NCBI RefSeq assembly: GCF_000762875.2
Contig: NZ_JRMP02000019.1
Coordinates: forward strand, 1-50,223
DNA from: Helicobacter saguini
Lineage (GTDB): Bacteria; Campylobacterota; Campylobacteria; Campylobacterales; Helicobacteraceae
Length of the DNA stretch: 50,223 bases
Direction: 5' to 3'
Shown in pieces: positions 1 through 8,478 of the stretch. Under the pieces are notes generated by a model. It did no database searches. It saw only the letters and a program-made list of their open reading frames with translations, and was not told where the DNA came from. Position numbers and translations under genes: made by a program. Positions within the stretch are counted from its first letter, which is position 1. Every line of letters starts with the position of its first letter.

Positions 1-151
1 CTAAAATAGATTCTAAAGATTTAGAATATGGTTATGGAGACTTTATTGATTTAAAAAGAGATTATATAAGAGAATGTGATGATAAAGAAATAAATCTAAA
101 TATACAAGGTAAAATCTTATTAGCACCTAGTAATGCCAGGGTGGTTAGGGT
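1..151 (+). repeat. Left copy of a 151-bp perfect inverted repeat
   Basis: These bases are identical, in reverse complement, to 48984-49134. The match breaks immediately after position 151. On the left it is cut only by the window edge, so the true repeat may be longer. Both copies encode the C-terminal end of the same protein family. Confidence 0.95.
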
Positions 152-164
152 GGTGGTATATTAA
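1..164 (+). CDS. 3' end of a repeated gene (second copy of the right-edge family), partial
   Basis: An open frame enters from the left edge (first full codon at 3) and stops with TAA at 162-164. Its residues are identical to the C-terminus of the protein encoded on the minus strand at the right edge, up to the shared ARVVRVVV segment, then it ends in Tyr instead of Lys. No function can be read from this piece alone. If the paralogy holds for the whole protein, it would be another member of the PAAR-like family described at 48971. It runs tail-to-tail with panC, with three bases between the stop codons. Confidence 0.7.
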   Translation, partial: KIDSKDLEYGYGDFIDLKRDYIRECDDKEINLNIQGKILLAPSNARVVRVVVY

Positions 165-167
165 CAT

Positions 168-1439
168 TTATTCTATCCATAAATTATCAAGTAGGCGCAC
201 TTCTTTTGGAGCGTTTTTGTGGCTATTTTGCGGGAGTTTGAAACGCACAGCGATTAAAAAAATGCAATTTTTTGCCTCTTTTGCAAGGCTTAAATTATGC
301 GTGAAAAAATCCATATAATCAATGTCTAAACCGCTTAAGATTGCTAAAGCTTCGCGCTTCAAAGTGCCTATATCACGCACATTTTTTTTTATTAAAGATT
401 CTATATGAAAGATTGTTTTTGGGATGGCTAACGCCTTTTGTCGCGTCTTAGAATCTAGATAAACATTTCGCGAGCTAAGGGCTAAAGTGTCGCTATCACG
501 CACAATGTCAATGGGAATGATGCGCGTTTTTAATCGCAAATCGCGTGCCATTTTTTGAATGATTAGCAGTTGTTGGGCGTCCTTTTTGCCAAAATATGCG
601 TTGTTTGCCTGTGTTAGATTTAGGAGTTTCAAAACGACTTGAATGACGCCTGCAAAATGCGTAGGTCGGTAGAATCCCTCCAAAATATAGCCCATTTTTT
701 TAGGTGGATTTAGGGTGATTTCATCGGATTCAAAAGGGTTTTTGTTTTTTTTATTGCTTTTAGAATCTGTTTTAGAATCTTTAGAATTTGTTTTAACATT
801 CTCTTTAGAATCTGTTTTAGAATTTCCCTTAAGATTCTCTTTAGAATCTATTTTGAAATCAACTTTAGAATTTTTTTTAGAATCTTGCAAAAAATCCACT
901 TCATAAATCTCGCTAATTTCAGGTAAAAACACAATATCCACGCCCAAACTCTCACACATTTTTAAGTCACTTTCAATCGTGCGCGGATAATTTGCAAGGT
1001 CTTCACCCGCGCTAAATTGCGTAGGATTCACAAAAATGCTAACGATTGAAATATCATTTTCGCTCACATTTGCTTGTATTAAACTTTTATGCCCATTATG
1101 CAGTGCGCCCATTGTAGGAGATAAGCCGATAGTTATGTTATTTATAGCTTTTATAGAATCTAAGTTATGGATATTAGAATTTATTGCCCCTTTAGAATCC
1201 TTGTTAGAATCTCTTTTAGAATCTTTAGAATCCATAAATTTAGAATCCATATTTTTAGAACCCAAGCAAGATTCTATATTATCATTTTTAGAACTTTTTT
1301 TAATATTAGTTATAGAATCTAGATTCTGTAATCGTTGCAATATTATAGAATCTTTTTTAGAATCTAGCGCATTTTCTAATTCATTTTTTGTTTTCGCTAT
1401 TATTAATTTCGCAACTTTACTTTTTTTAACATTAGGCAT
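168..1439 (-). CDS. panC: Pantothenate synthetase with two Asp-Ser-Lys-rich insertions
   Basis: PanC condenses pantoate with beta-alanine using ATP, the last step of pantothenate (vitamin B5) synthesis in the cytoplasm. Family motifs are intact: PTMGALHNGH (ATP-binding HxGH type), FVNPTQF, a GxxxEGFYRPTHFAGV segment, FGKKDAQQL and the SSRN loop. The chosen ATG (MPNVKK) lies 7 nt after AAAAGG; an upstream in-frame TTG at 1460 has no such site. The protein is about 423 residues against roughly 280 usual. The excess is two low-complexity blocks, one near residues 17-95 before the PTMGALH motif and one of about 60 residues between the SEIYEVDF segment and the GYILEGF motif. Both are built from Asp-Ser-Lys / Asn-Ser-Lys units encoded by the octamer. 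The catalytic motifs flank but do not include the inserts, so the enzyme is probably active. Confidence 0.93.
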   Translation of the reverse strand: MPNVKKSKVAKLIIAKTKNELENALDSKKDSIILQRLQNLDSITNIKKSSKNDNIESCLGSKNMDSKFMDSKDSKRDSNKDSKGAINSNIHNLDSIKAINNITIGLSPTMGALHNGHKSLIQANVSENDISIVSIFVNPTQFSAGEDLANYPRTIESDLKMCESLGVDIVFLPEISEIYEVDFLQDSKKNSKVDFKIDSKENLKGNSKTDSKENVKTNSKDSKTDSKSNKKNKNPFESDEITLNPPKKMGYILEGFYRPTHFAGVIQVVLKLLNLTQANNAYFGKKDAQQLLIIQKMARDLRLKTRIIPIDIVRDSDTLALSSRNVYLDSKTRQKALAIPKTIFHIESLIKKNVRDIGTLKREALAILSGLDIDYMDFFTHNLSLAKEAKNCIFLIAVRFKLPQNSHKNAPKEVRLLDNLWIE

Positions 1440-1462
1440 TTCATAACCTTTTAGCCACAAAA

Positions 1463-1984
1463 TTACTCAAAACAATACTGCTCATAATTTGACTTTAGCA
1501 CCACGCTTTTTGCAAACTGCTCAAATTCCAGCACTTCCTTAGCACAAATTGAATCTTTTTGCACAATCTGCGTGCTTGTAATCACCAACTTTTTCTTATT
1601 ATTACCCCAAATGTAAGAAATCACATAGCCAGGCTCACTCTTAGTAGGCTCAACCTTAAACGCCTTATTCTCGCTAGGCAACGCCCTTTGCGGCAGGCTA
1701 AAGCCAGATTTTGCGTTCAAATTCGCCTTAGAATACGCCTCATAAGCCTGTGCTATCGTGGCATTTGGAAAGGTGTAAATATCGTGTTCTGTGGCGGATT
1801 CAAAGTTTTTTTCTAAAAACGCACGTTTTTTCTCAACGCTATTTAGCTCGGCTTTATAAAGGCTCTCAAACACACGCAGCCGCGCCTCTTCTAACGCACT
1901 AAAGGCATCTTCACTCCGCAAAATCCCACTAAAAATGCCAAAAAATATCGCCAAACCAACCCAAAAACTAGCCATTTTTTTCAT
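1463..1984 (-). CDS. Small exported protein of unknown function
   Basis: A 173-residue product begins with a basic Met-Lys-Lys start and a hydrophobic stretch (about residues 5-22) followed by SEDA, typical of a cleavable signal peptide, so a periplasmic location is likely. The mature part is mixed alpha/charged with a Cys pair near the C-terminus (SICAKE and EQYCFE) that could form a disulfide. The start is supported by AAGGAG four bases upstream. It lies 23 bp upstream of panC on the same strand and probably shares its transcript. I do not recognise the family. Confidence 0.75.
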   Translation of the reverse strand: MKKMASFWVGLAIFFGIFSGILRSEDAFSALEEARLRVFESLYKAELNSVEKKRAFLEKNFESATEHDIYTFPNATIAQAYEAYSKANLNAKSGFSLPQRALPSENKAFKVEPTKSEPGYVISYIWGNNKKKLVITSTQIVQKDSICAKEVLEFEQFAKSVVLKSNYEQYCFE

Positions 1985-2065
1985 TTTTTCTCCTTAAAAT
2001 TTTGCGAAAATTATATCATTTATGTGTTATTATTTTGTTTTTAATTTGATTTTAAGGCGAAATTT

Positions 2066-2758
2066 ATGCGAATTTATAGAATCTTTTTTAGTGTGTTTGT
2101 CGCGTTTTTTCTTAGCGGATGCACCTTTTATCTTTTTGATACTAATTATTATAAAGCCAAAAAAATTGCCAAAAATTACAGCGGAATCTACATTTTTGAC
2201 AAAAATCTTTATGATGAAATCACGCAAATTGAAGCCCAAAATAAAGATTCTAAACTGCAATTGCAAAAGAATATAGAATCTAATTTAAAAAATAAAAACT
2301 CGCAAACCACGCAACTTTGGCTAGATTCTAAGGCGCGTTTCGAAAATATCGCTGCTAGTCTAAGCGGCTATAAAAATCCTAAAAATGCGAAGCGACTTTT
2401 TATTGTGGATTCTATAAATAAGGCGTTTCCACCAAAGCTTAAAAATGGCTTAAAATACTATGACGTGCCGAGTGCGAGTCTAGATTCTATCAGTGCAAAA
2501 ATTCCGCAAAATATAGAATCTAAGCTAGATTCTATGATAAAAAATGACAAAAATTTTAAGCTACAGCGCGTGATTTATCCGCAATATTTTTATGTAAATG
2601 AAAGTGGCGAAACCACGCTAATCTCGGCTATCGTAGTGTATTTATACACAAATATTAACCGCGTTTATGAGATAAAAACACCGCAACATTCAACCATTCA
2701 ATTTAGTAGCGGCGAATGGAAACATCTATACAAAAATAACATCTTTTACGCAGATTAG
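2066..2758 (+). CDS. Predicted lipoprotein of unknown function
   Basis: The 230-residue product has a short basic N-terminus, a hydrophobic stretch and the lipobox LSGC (Cys at about residue 19), so it should be lipidated after signal peptidase II cleavage and anchored in the envelope. The rest is Lys/Asn-rich with several octamer-derived segments (QNKDSK, IESN, LDSKA, LDSIS, ESKLDSM). AAGG precedes the ATG. It is divergent from the exported protein ending at 1463, with an 81-bp shared promoter interval. No family assignment. Confidence 0.75.
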   Translation: MRIYRIFFSVFVAFFLSGCTFYLFDTNYYKAKKIAKNYSGIYIFDKNLYDEITQIEAQNKDSKLQLQKNIESNLKNKNSQTTQLWLDSKARFENIAASLSGYKNPKNAKRLFIVDSINKAFPPKLKNGLKYYDVPSASLDSISAKIPQNIESKLDSMIKNDKNFKLQRVIYPQYFYVNESGETTLISAIVVYLYTNINRVYEIKTPQHSTIQFSSGEWKHLYKNNIFYAD

Positions 2759-2845
2759 ATTTCGTAAAATCCACATTTTTTAACACAAGAATACAAGCGA
2801 ACTTGTTATTTGATATTTGCAAAATCCCAAAACTCTACAAAAATC

Positions 2846-3604
2846 TTAAAACCCATTTATCCCAATCTCAAGCATAATATTATATGAATTAGTTGCAGGA
2901 TATGAAATATCTGCACCATTAAAGTTAGCATTTTTAGAACTATTTAATGCGTAATATTTCCCTATAATCTTACTAAAAAACGAAATTCGCTCACCAATCA
3001 AATGCTCGACTCCAAGATGTGCCTGAATGCCATAATTAAAGCCAGAAATAGGCGCATTCACGCTACTTGCAGCGTCCTTAAAAGTGTAAGAATCGCCAAT
3101 CACAAAGCTATAACCCGCACCATACAGCACATTTCCCTTGCCCGCATTGAATGGAATCTGCCCACGCGCCTCAGCCCCGACATAATACAGCGTCCGCTCC
3201 ACGCCACTTCGCATAAACTTTTCCACGCCCACGAGCGCATTGATAAAAAGCGGCGCATTATCGGTAAAAACATTCAGCCCAGCGCGCAGATTCCACTCGA
3301 AATTCACAAAAGGCGAACTTTTTTTAAACGCACCCAAAACGCCGCCACTAGCGTTACTCACGCCCCCGCCAATCACGCCATCCGTGCCGACATAATACCG
3401 CCGCACAAACACAGACTCATAGCCCAGCCGCAAATACCCGCCATACGCGTTCATATTCGCCGCACTGCCGCCCAAACTATTAAAATTGCCACCGATTGCC
3501 ACAAGTCCGCTATTACACACATTCGTGGTGCAATACGCACTAGCCACGCCACTAAAACCAGCCACTAAAACCAAACTTAAGGTTATTTTTTTGACTTTTT
3601 GCAT
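2846..3604 (-). CDS. Outer membrane beta-barrel protein
   Basis: The 252-residue product starts with a clear signal peptide ending GVASA (cleavage near residue 23). It continues with alternating hydrophobic/aromatic strands (YGGYLRLGYESVFV, FVNFEWNLRAGLNVF, GVEHLIG) and ends in a C-terminal Phe (EIGINGF), the usual beta-barrel assembly signal. Two Cys residues sit close to the mature N-terminus. It is unusually GC-rich and octamer-poor for this window. The family looks like the small variable outer membrane proteins of Helicobacter; the specific role (porin or adhesin) cannot be told. TGGAG lies just upstream of the ATG. Confidence 0.8.
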   Translation of the reverse strand: MQKVKKITLSLVLVAGFSGVASAYCTTNVCNSGLVAIGGNFNSLGGSAANMNAYGGYLRLGYESVFVRRYYVGTDGVIGGGVSNASGGVLGAFKKSSPFVNFEWNLRAGLNVFTDNAPLFINALVGVEKFMRSGVERTLYYVGAEARGQIPFNAGKGNVLYGAGYSFVIGDSYTFKDAASSVNAPISGFNYGIQAHLGVEHLIGERISFFSKIIGKYYALNSSKNANFNGADISYPATNSYNIMLEIGINGF

Positions 3605-4055
3605 AGTATTTCTCCACTTTGTAAATTTTATTCTTACATTTCGACCTTTTTTAGAATCTCTAAATGTAGAATCTAGAATTTCTTAAAATTTTAAGCGGAA
3701 TTTTATCACATAAAAACTTAAATTTTCCTTAAATAGATTCTATAAATATTATGAAAAATATAATAAAAATGAAAAAAAGTTAGCATATTATCAATTCTAG
3801 ATTATCTCAAGCTAATATTGCTTATAAATTAAGTCTTTAGGAATGCGTAAGTAAATTTTACAGAATCTTAACAATATAGATTTAAAAATAAATAGAATTT
3901 TAACATAGTTTATGTTTTATTTTTCCTAAACGCTATTTATACGGAATATAATAGAATCTAGATTCTATAATCCACATTTTAAAACGCACAAATTGCAAAA
4001 ATTGTAATTTTTATGGTATTATAGCAAGGTTATTTTAAGCTTAAAGGTTGAGAAT
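3605..4055. other. AT-rich intergenic region between divergent genes, with octamer palindrome
   Basis: These 451 bp hold no convincing gene. They separate the outer membrane protein gene from accB. They contain several octamers, including the perfect 18-bp palindrome ATAGAATCTAGATTCTAT at 3951-3968, and the accB promoter near the right end. Confidence 0.7.
4017..4022 (+). promoter_or_regulatory. Probable -10 element for accB-accC
   Basis: TATTAT preceded by TGG (extended -10 type) lies 33 bp before the accB ATG, in an AT-rich context typical of Campylobacterota vegetative promoters, which lack a strong -35 box. The RBS AAAGG follows. Confidence 0.5.
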
Positions 4056-4571
4056 ATGAAAATTGATGAGATTAAAGAAATTATTAAAATGTTTGATGAA
4101 AGTAGCCTAGAATCGCTAAAAATTGAGAGTGAAAATTTTAATATTAAGCTTAATAAAGGGGGGAAAGTTATAGAATCTAGAAGTTTTGATACGCAAAAGT
4201 TAGCCCCAATTACTCCCCCAGCACCCACAACGCAAACGCCACAAATCACACAAATTATAGAATCTACCCCAGCCCAAGCCCCGCAAGTAGCCACTACTTC
4301 GCCTGTCAGTGAGCCTAAAAGTGCGGCAAATGCGGAGTTTATCACTTCTCCTATGGTCGGCACATTTTATCGCTCGGCAAGTCCGGGGGCAGCACCATTT
4401 GTAAGCGTTGGCGATAGTGTGAAAAAGGGGCAGGTTATCGGCATTGTTGAGGCGATGAAAATTATGAATGAGATTGAAGCGGAATTTAATTGCAGAATCA
4501 TTGAAATCGAGGTCAATGACGCCCAGCCAGTCGAGTATGGCACGAAGCTTGTGATGGTCGAGCGAATATAG
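4056..4571 (+). CDS. accB: Biotin carboxyl carrier protein of acetyl-CoA carboxylase
   Basis: The carrier subunit moves the carboxylated biotin between biotin carboxylase and the carboxyltransferase in the first step of fatty-acid synthesis. The biotinyl domain is at about residues 95-171 and contains the lysine motif EAMKIMNEIE. The N-terminal helix (MKIDEIKEIIKMF) and a Pro/Thr/Gln-rich flexible linker in the middle match the AccB layout. At 171 residues it is slightly long, with octamer-encoded pieces (VIESRS, IIEST) in the linker. It is followed after 24 bp by accC, so the two are co-transcribed. Confidence 0.96.
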   Translation: MKIDEIKEIIKMFDESSLESLKIESENFNIKLNKGGKVIESRSFDTQKLAPITPPAPTTQTPQITQIIESTPAQAPQVATTSPVSEPKSAANAEFITSPMVGTFYRSASPGAAPFVSVGDSVKKGQVIGIVEAMKIMNEIEAEFNCRIIEIEVNDAQPVEYGTKLVMVERI

Positions 4572-4595
4572 AATCTATTTAAAAGGAAGTGTAAA

Positions 4596-6248
4596 ATGGA
4601 AAAGAAAAATGTGAAAGTAGATTCTAATAAAAGTGGTAAAAAAGTTATGGAATCTAGAACTTTAGATTCTATGCGGGGAGATTCTAAAAGAGATTCTACG
4701 CAAAAAATAGATTCTAAAAATCCTAACTTTAAAATCAAAAAGTTATACCAAAATGCAAGAGCCGCCAAAACAGATTCTAAAGATTCTATAAGCCAAACTA
4801 AAAAGCCAACTAGAACAAAAAAAGTTACAGAATCTAAAACAAAAAGCACTAAAAATATCAAAATTATAGAATCTAAACGCGTTAATAAAAAAGTAGAGCG
4901 AAAAAAGATTCAACGCATTCTAATTGCTAATCGCGGTGAAATCGCTTTAAGGGCAATTCGCACCATTCAAGAAATGGGCAAACAAGCCATAGCAATCTGC
5001 TCCATCGCCGATAAAGACACGCATTACTTAGAGGTCGCAGACGCCAAAGTGTGCATAGGTGGGGCAAAAAGTAGCGAGAGCTATCTAAACATCCCGGCGA
5101 TTATGAGTGCGGCGGATTTGTTCGAAGCTGACGCGATTTTCCCGGGGTATGGCTTTTTGAGTGAAAATCAAAATTTTGTCGAGATTTGCGAGCATCATGG
5201 CATCGAGTTTATCGGTCCTAGTAAAGAAGTGATGATGCTAATGAGTGATAAATCTAAGGCGAAAGATTGTATGAAAGAAGCGGGTGTGCCAGTCATTGTG
5301 GGCAGTGATGGCGCGCTAAAAAGCTACCATGAGGCACTGAAAGTGGCTGATGAAATCGGCTATCCGGTGATATTAAAAGCCGCAGCCGGTGGGGGTGGTC
5401 GCGGTATGCGTGTGGTGCCTGATAAGGGACTGCTAAAAAACTTGTATTTGGCGGCTGAAAGCGAGGCTTTGAGTGCGTTTGGCGATGGCACAATTTATAT
5501 GGAAAAATTTATCAATAAGCCAAAGCATATCGAGGTGCAAATCTTAGCTGATAAGCATGGAAATGTGCTGCATATCGGTGAGCGCGACTGCTCAATGCAA
5601 CGCCGTCAGCAAAAGCTGATTGAGGAAACTCCAGCGGTGGTGCTAGATTCTAGTGTGCGTGAGAAGCTCCTAGAGACCGCGATAAAAGCGGCGAAATATA
5701 TCGGCTATGTGGGCGCTGGGACATTTGAGTTTTTACTAGATTCTAACAATAAAGATTTTTATTTTATGGAGATGAATACGCGGCTGCAAGTCGAGCATAC
5801 CGTAAGCGAAATGGTTAGTGGCTTAGATTTAGTCGAGTGGATGATACGCATTGCTGAGGGCGAGGAGTTGCCTAGTCAAGATTCTATCACATTCAAAGGG
5901 CATAGCATCGAGTGTAGAATCACAGCAGAAGACCCAGAGAAATTTTATCCATGTCCTGGCAAAATTACTGAATGGATAGCGCCCGGCGGGGCAAATGTGC
6001 GGCTTGATACCCACGCATACGCGGGATATAGCGTGCCTATGTTTTATGATTCTATGATAGGGAAGCTAGTCGTGTGGGCTGAGACGCGTCAAAAGGCAAT
6101 CGCACGAATGAAACGAAGCTTAAAAGAATTTAGCATAAAGGGCATAAAAACGACAATTCCATTCCACATAAAAATGATGGATAACCCCGATTTTCTAGCA
6201 TCCAAAATCTACACAAAATATCTAGAAAATGAATATAAATTAGGGTAA
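4596..6248 (+). CDS. accC: Biotin carboxylase with ~105-residue Ser/Lys-rich N-terminal extension
   Basis: AccC carboxylates the biotin on AccB using ATP and bicarbonate. The canonical enzyme begins at IQRILIANRGEIALR, about residue 106. From there the ATP-grasp fold is complete: the glycine-rich loop AAAGGGGRGMR, the EKFINKPKHIEVQ segment, GERDCSMQRRQQKLIEE and MNTRLQVEHTVSE, ending near the usual C-terminus. The total is 550 residues against about 450. The extra N-terminus is made of Asp-Ser-Lys, Glu-Ser-Lys and Lys/Arg units encoded by octamers and is strongly basic. An RBS (AAGGAAG) sits before the first ATG. A start next to the catalytic core has no evident ATG, so the extension seems to be translated. 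Confidence 0.95.
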   Translation: MEKKNVKVDSNKSGKKVMESRTLDSMRGDSKRDSTQKIDSKNPNFKIKKLYQNARAAKTDSKDSISQTKKPTRTKKVTESKTKSTKNIKIIESKRVNKKVERKKIQRILIANRGEIALRAIRTIQEMGKQAIAICSIADKDTHYLEVADAKVCIGGAKSSESYLNIPAIMSAADLFEADAIFPGYGFLSENQNFVEICEHHGIEFIGPSKEVMMLMSDKSKAKDCMKEAGVPVIVGSDGALKSYHEALKVADEIGYPVILKAAAGGGGRGMRVVPDKGLLKNLYLAAESEALSAFGDGTIYMEKFINKPKHIEVQILADKHGNVLHIGERDCSMQRRQQKLIEETPAVVLDSSVREKLLETAIKAAKYIGYVGAGTFEFLLDSNNKDFYFMEMNTRLQVEHTVSEMVSGLDLVEWMIRIAEGEELPSQDSITFKGHSIECRITAEDPEKFYPCPGKITEWIAPGGANVRLDTHAYAGYSVPMFYDSMIGKLVVWAETRQKAIARMKRSLKEFSIKGIKTTIPFHIKMMDNPDFLASKIYTKYLENEYKLG

Positions 6249-6320
6249 TGTATCGTTTGTTTTTGGTGTTTACTTGCTGTATAGAATCATATCAAATATA
6301 ATTCTAACAAGGATGCAACT

Positions 6321-7328
6321 TTGCGGATACAATTCTTACAAGATTTCATTGACAAAGTGCGTAATAAACGCAATCGCCTAAGTTTCCAAAGCAAGATTTA
6401 TGGCAAGTGCTATTATCCATATTACAGCAAAAAGCAAGGTTTTAGCTTTAAAAAACCACGTATTTTTAATGAGTTTGGCGAACCACTCGAGCTATTTTTC
6501 CTGCGTAGCTCGGCTACTTGGTATAGTCCATATAATGATAGTAGATATTTCTTATGGGATAGATATAATTTTGGGCTTGACATTCATTTTTATACTGATA
6601 ATGATATTTTTCAAACAATGGGAAAACCGAATGCGAAATATGCGCTATTTGGCGAACCACGCACGATTAATAAAAAAGTTTATAGCGATTTTGTCAAGGC
6701 GAAAAATCTAGCTAGTGAGTTTAAAAATATCATTACTTTTGATTCTATATTGCTTGAGAAATTCCCTAATGCGCGGCTTTTTTGCGGTGCTGCGCCGTGG
6801 TGTTATTTAGAATCTGGCGATACTTTATCTCATAGTGCGACTAAATATGAGAAAAAAAGCAAAGATATTAGTATGATTTGCTCTGGTAAAACTTTTACGC
6901 CCTTGCATATAGTTAGAAATGCGATTGCTTCACGGCTTAAAAGTAACGCACGTGTCGATATTTTTGGCTCTTATGTTAATAATTATGTGCGTTATACATC
7001 TCAAGCTCTTGATAGTTATCGTTATCATATTGTCGTGGAAAATATGCAAAGCGAGTATTATTTCACTGAAAAGATTCTAAACTGCTTTATTTCAATGGCT
7101 GTGCCGCTTTATATCGGGGCGACTAAAATCGCGGAGTTTTTTAACCCTGATGGAATTATCACCTTGCGCCCAAATGATGTGGATAATATAGAATCTATTT
7201 TGGCTGCTTGCACGCCACAAGACTACACAAATCGCCTGCCAGCAATAATTGAAAACTATCACAAAAGTTTGCATTATCTAAATAACGATGATAGGCTTTA
7301 TGAGATGTTGTTTAAAGGGGATAAATAA
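6321..7328 (+). CDS. Glycosyltransferase family 10 (fucosyltransferase-like)
   Basis: The 335-residue product carries the GT10 C-terminal signature: YRYHIVVENMQSEYYFTEKI followed by a GAxxPLYIGA-like segment and FFNPDGIITL. In this family these bind GDP-fucose and transfer it to LPS or other surface glycans. The N-terminal part includes an ALFGEPR segment, like the acceptor-side domain. The start is TTG, with AAGGA about nine bases upstream; the nearby ATG at 6313 is out of frame and soon stops. It has no G-tract, unlike the GT10 gene at 34973. Acceptor and donor cannot be fixed from sequence. It sits alone between accC and rpmI. Confidence 0.75.
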   Translation: MRIQFLQDFIDKVRNKRNRLSFQSKIYGKCYYPYYSKKQGFSFKKPRIFNEFGEPLELFFLRSSATWYSPYNDSRYFLWDRYNFGLDIHFYTDNDIFQTMGKPNAKYALFGEPRTINKKVYSDFVKAKNLASEFKNIITFDSILLEKFPNARLFCGAAPWCYLESGDTLSHSATKYEKKSKDISMICSGKTFTPLHIVRNAIASRLKSNARVDIFGSYVNNYVRYTSQALDSYRYHIVVENMQSEYYFTEKILNCFISMAVPLYIGATKIAEFFNPDGIITLRPNDVDNIESILAACTPQDYTNRLPAIIENYHKSLHYLNNDDRLYEMLFKGDK

Positions 7329-7353
7329 AAGTAATAAATATGAAATTTTGTGG

Positions 7354-7359
7354 TATAAT
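7354..7359 (+). promoter_or_regulatory. Probable -10 element for rpmI
   Basis: TGG-TATAAT lies 34 bp before the rpmI ATG and is followed by the strong ribosome-binding site AAAGGAG. Its presence implies rpmI is transcribed from its own promoter rather than from an infC operon. Confidence 0.6.
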
Positions 7360-7393
7360 TTCAGCTTTTAATTTTATTTGAAAGGAGTTTAGG

Positions 7394-7588
7394 ATGCCTA
7401 AGATGAAAACAAATCGTGGTGCTGCAAAGCGTTTTAAGTTGAAAGCGAATGCGGTAAAAAGGGGCTCGGCGTTTAAAAGTCACATTTTGACTAAAAAGTC
7501 GCCAAAACGCAAAGCACGACTAAATTCTCCGCATTATGTGCATGAGAGCAATCTTGATGCGATTAGAATTTTGATGTGTCGTGGTTAG
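7394..7588 (+). CDS. rpmI: Ribosomal protein bL35
   Basis: A 64-residue highly basic protein with the L35 opening [15 protein letters not shown] and the KSPKRKARL segment. It is a component of the large ribosomal subunit. infC, its usual upstream neighbour, is absent here; a glycosyltransferase precedes it instead. rplT follows, but only after an unusually long gap of 345 bp. Confidence 0.97.
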   Translation: MPKMKTNRGAAKRFKLKANAVKRGSAFKSHILTKKSPKRKARLNSPHYVHESNLDAIRILMCRG

Positions 7589-7933
7589 CGTTGCGTAAAT
7601 CGTGCGTTTTAAAGCGATTCTATATTTTAGAATCTTGCTTTAAATGGTTTGTTAGATTCTATAGATTCTATAACTTTTTAGCTTTAAAGTTAGGAAATTT
7701 AGAATCTAGATTCTAACATTTGGATGTAGGTTTATAGAATCTTAAGTTTTAAACATAAAAAGATTCTATATTTAGTCTCCTATTTTAGATTGAAAATGAT
7801 AAAAAATAGGACAAGATTAAACATAAAGTTTGCACCTTGCGTTATTTTATTTTTTTATTTCAAACATTTTAAACAAAAGTTTGCGATAAAAAATTAAAAA
7901 CAACAAAAAGGTAAAGTTACTAAAGGATAAAAA
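7589..7933. other. 345-bp octamer-filled spacer between rpmI and rplT
   Basis: No gene is visible. The spacer contains seven copies of AGAATCT/AGATTCT, including the perfect 18-bp palindrome TTAGAATCTAGATTCTAA at 7699-7716. The palindromes could fold into RNA hairpins in the L35-L20 transcript or act as terminators. The final 80 bp are very AT-rich and may hold a separate rplT promoter. Confidence 0.7.
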
Positions 7934-8275
7934 ATGAGAGTTAAAACAGGTGTCGTTAGACGGCGAAGACATAAGAAAATTTTGAAGTTGGCGCGTGGTT
8001 TTTATAGCGCTAGGCGAAAGCATTTTAGAAAGGCAAAAGAGCAGTTAGAGCGAAGTTTGTGCTATGCGTTTCGTGATAGAAAGCAAAAGAAACGCGATTT
8101 TAGACGCCTTTGGATTGTGCGGATAAATGCGGCGTGCAGGCAAAATGGCATTAGCTATTCGAAGTTTATAAACGCGCTAAAAAAGGCGAATATTGCGTTA
8201 GATAGGAAGATTCTAGCTGATATTGCTTATAGCAATCCTAAGGCTTTTTCTACGCTTGTTGCTAAGGTTAAATAG
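7934..8275 (+). CDS. rplT: Ribosomal protein bL20
   Basis: The 113-residue product has the L20 start [23 protein letters not shown] in shortened form ([12 protein letters not shown]), the helical basic N-terminal half and the NRKILADIA-like segment ([11 protein letters not shown]). It is needed early in 50S assembly and in other bacteria represses its own operon by binding mRNA. The Ile-Leu of KILADIA is encoded by an octamer (AGATTCTA), showing the motif inside a very conserved gene. AAAGGATAAAAA precedes the ATG. Confidence 0.97.
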   Translation: MRVKTGVVRRRRHKKILKLARGFYSARRKHFRKAKEQLERSLCYAFRDRKQKKRDFRRLWIVRINAACRQNGISYSKFINALKKANIALDRKILADIAYSNPKAFSTLVAKVK

Positions 8276-8478
8276 CGAAAATAATCTACTTTTTTCATTA
8301 ATTTTATTTTTTATAGAATCTAGATTCTGCGAAATATCTTACCTTAAAGGGTAGCAGGGTGGGAATAGATTAAAGAAAGATATTTTAAAACTTAAATTTA
8401 ATCTCCCATTGTGACAATAGAATCTAGATTCTTAATCATTTTAAAACGTGATAGAATCTTAATTCTTAGGAGAAAAAT

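Noticed and set aside
715-1446. Plus-strand open frames rich in Leu-Glu-Ser repeats opposite panC
   Set aside because: They are antisense readings of the octamer blocks: TAGAATCT in another frame gives Leu-Glu-Ser. They have no start signals and panC on the other strand is clearly coding.
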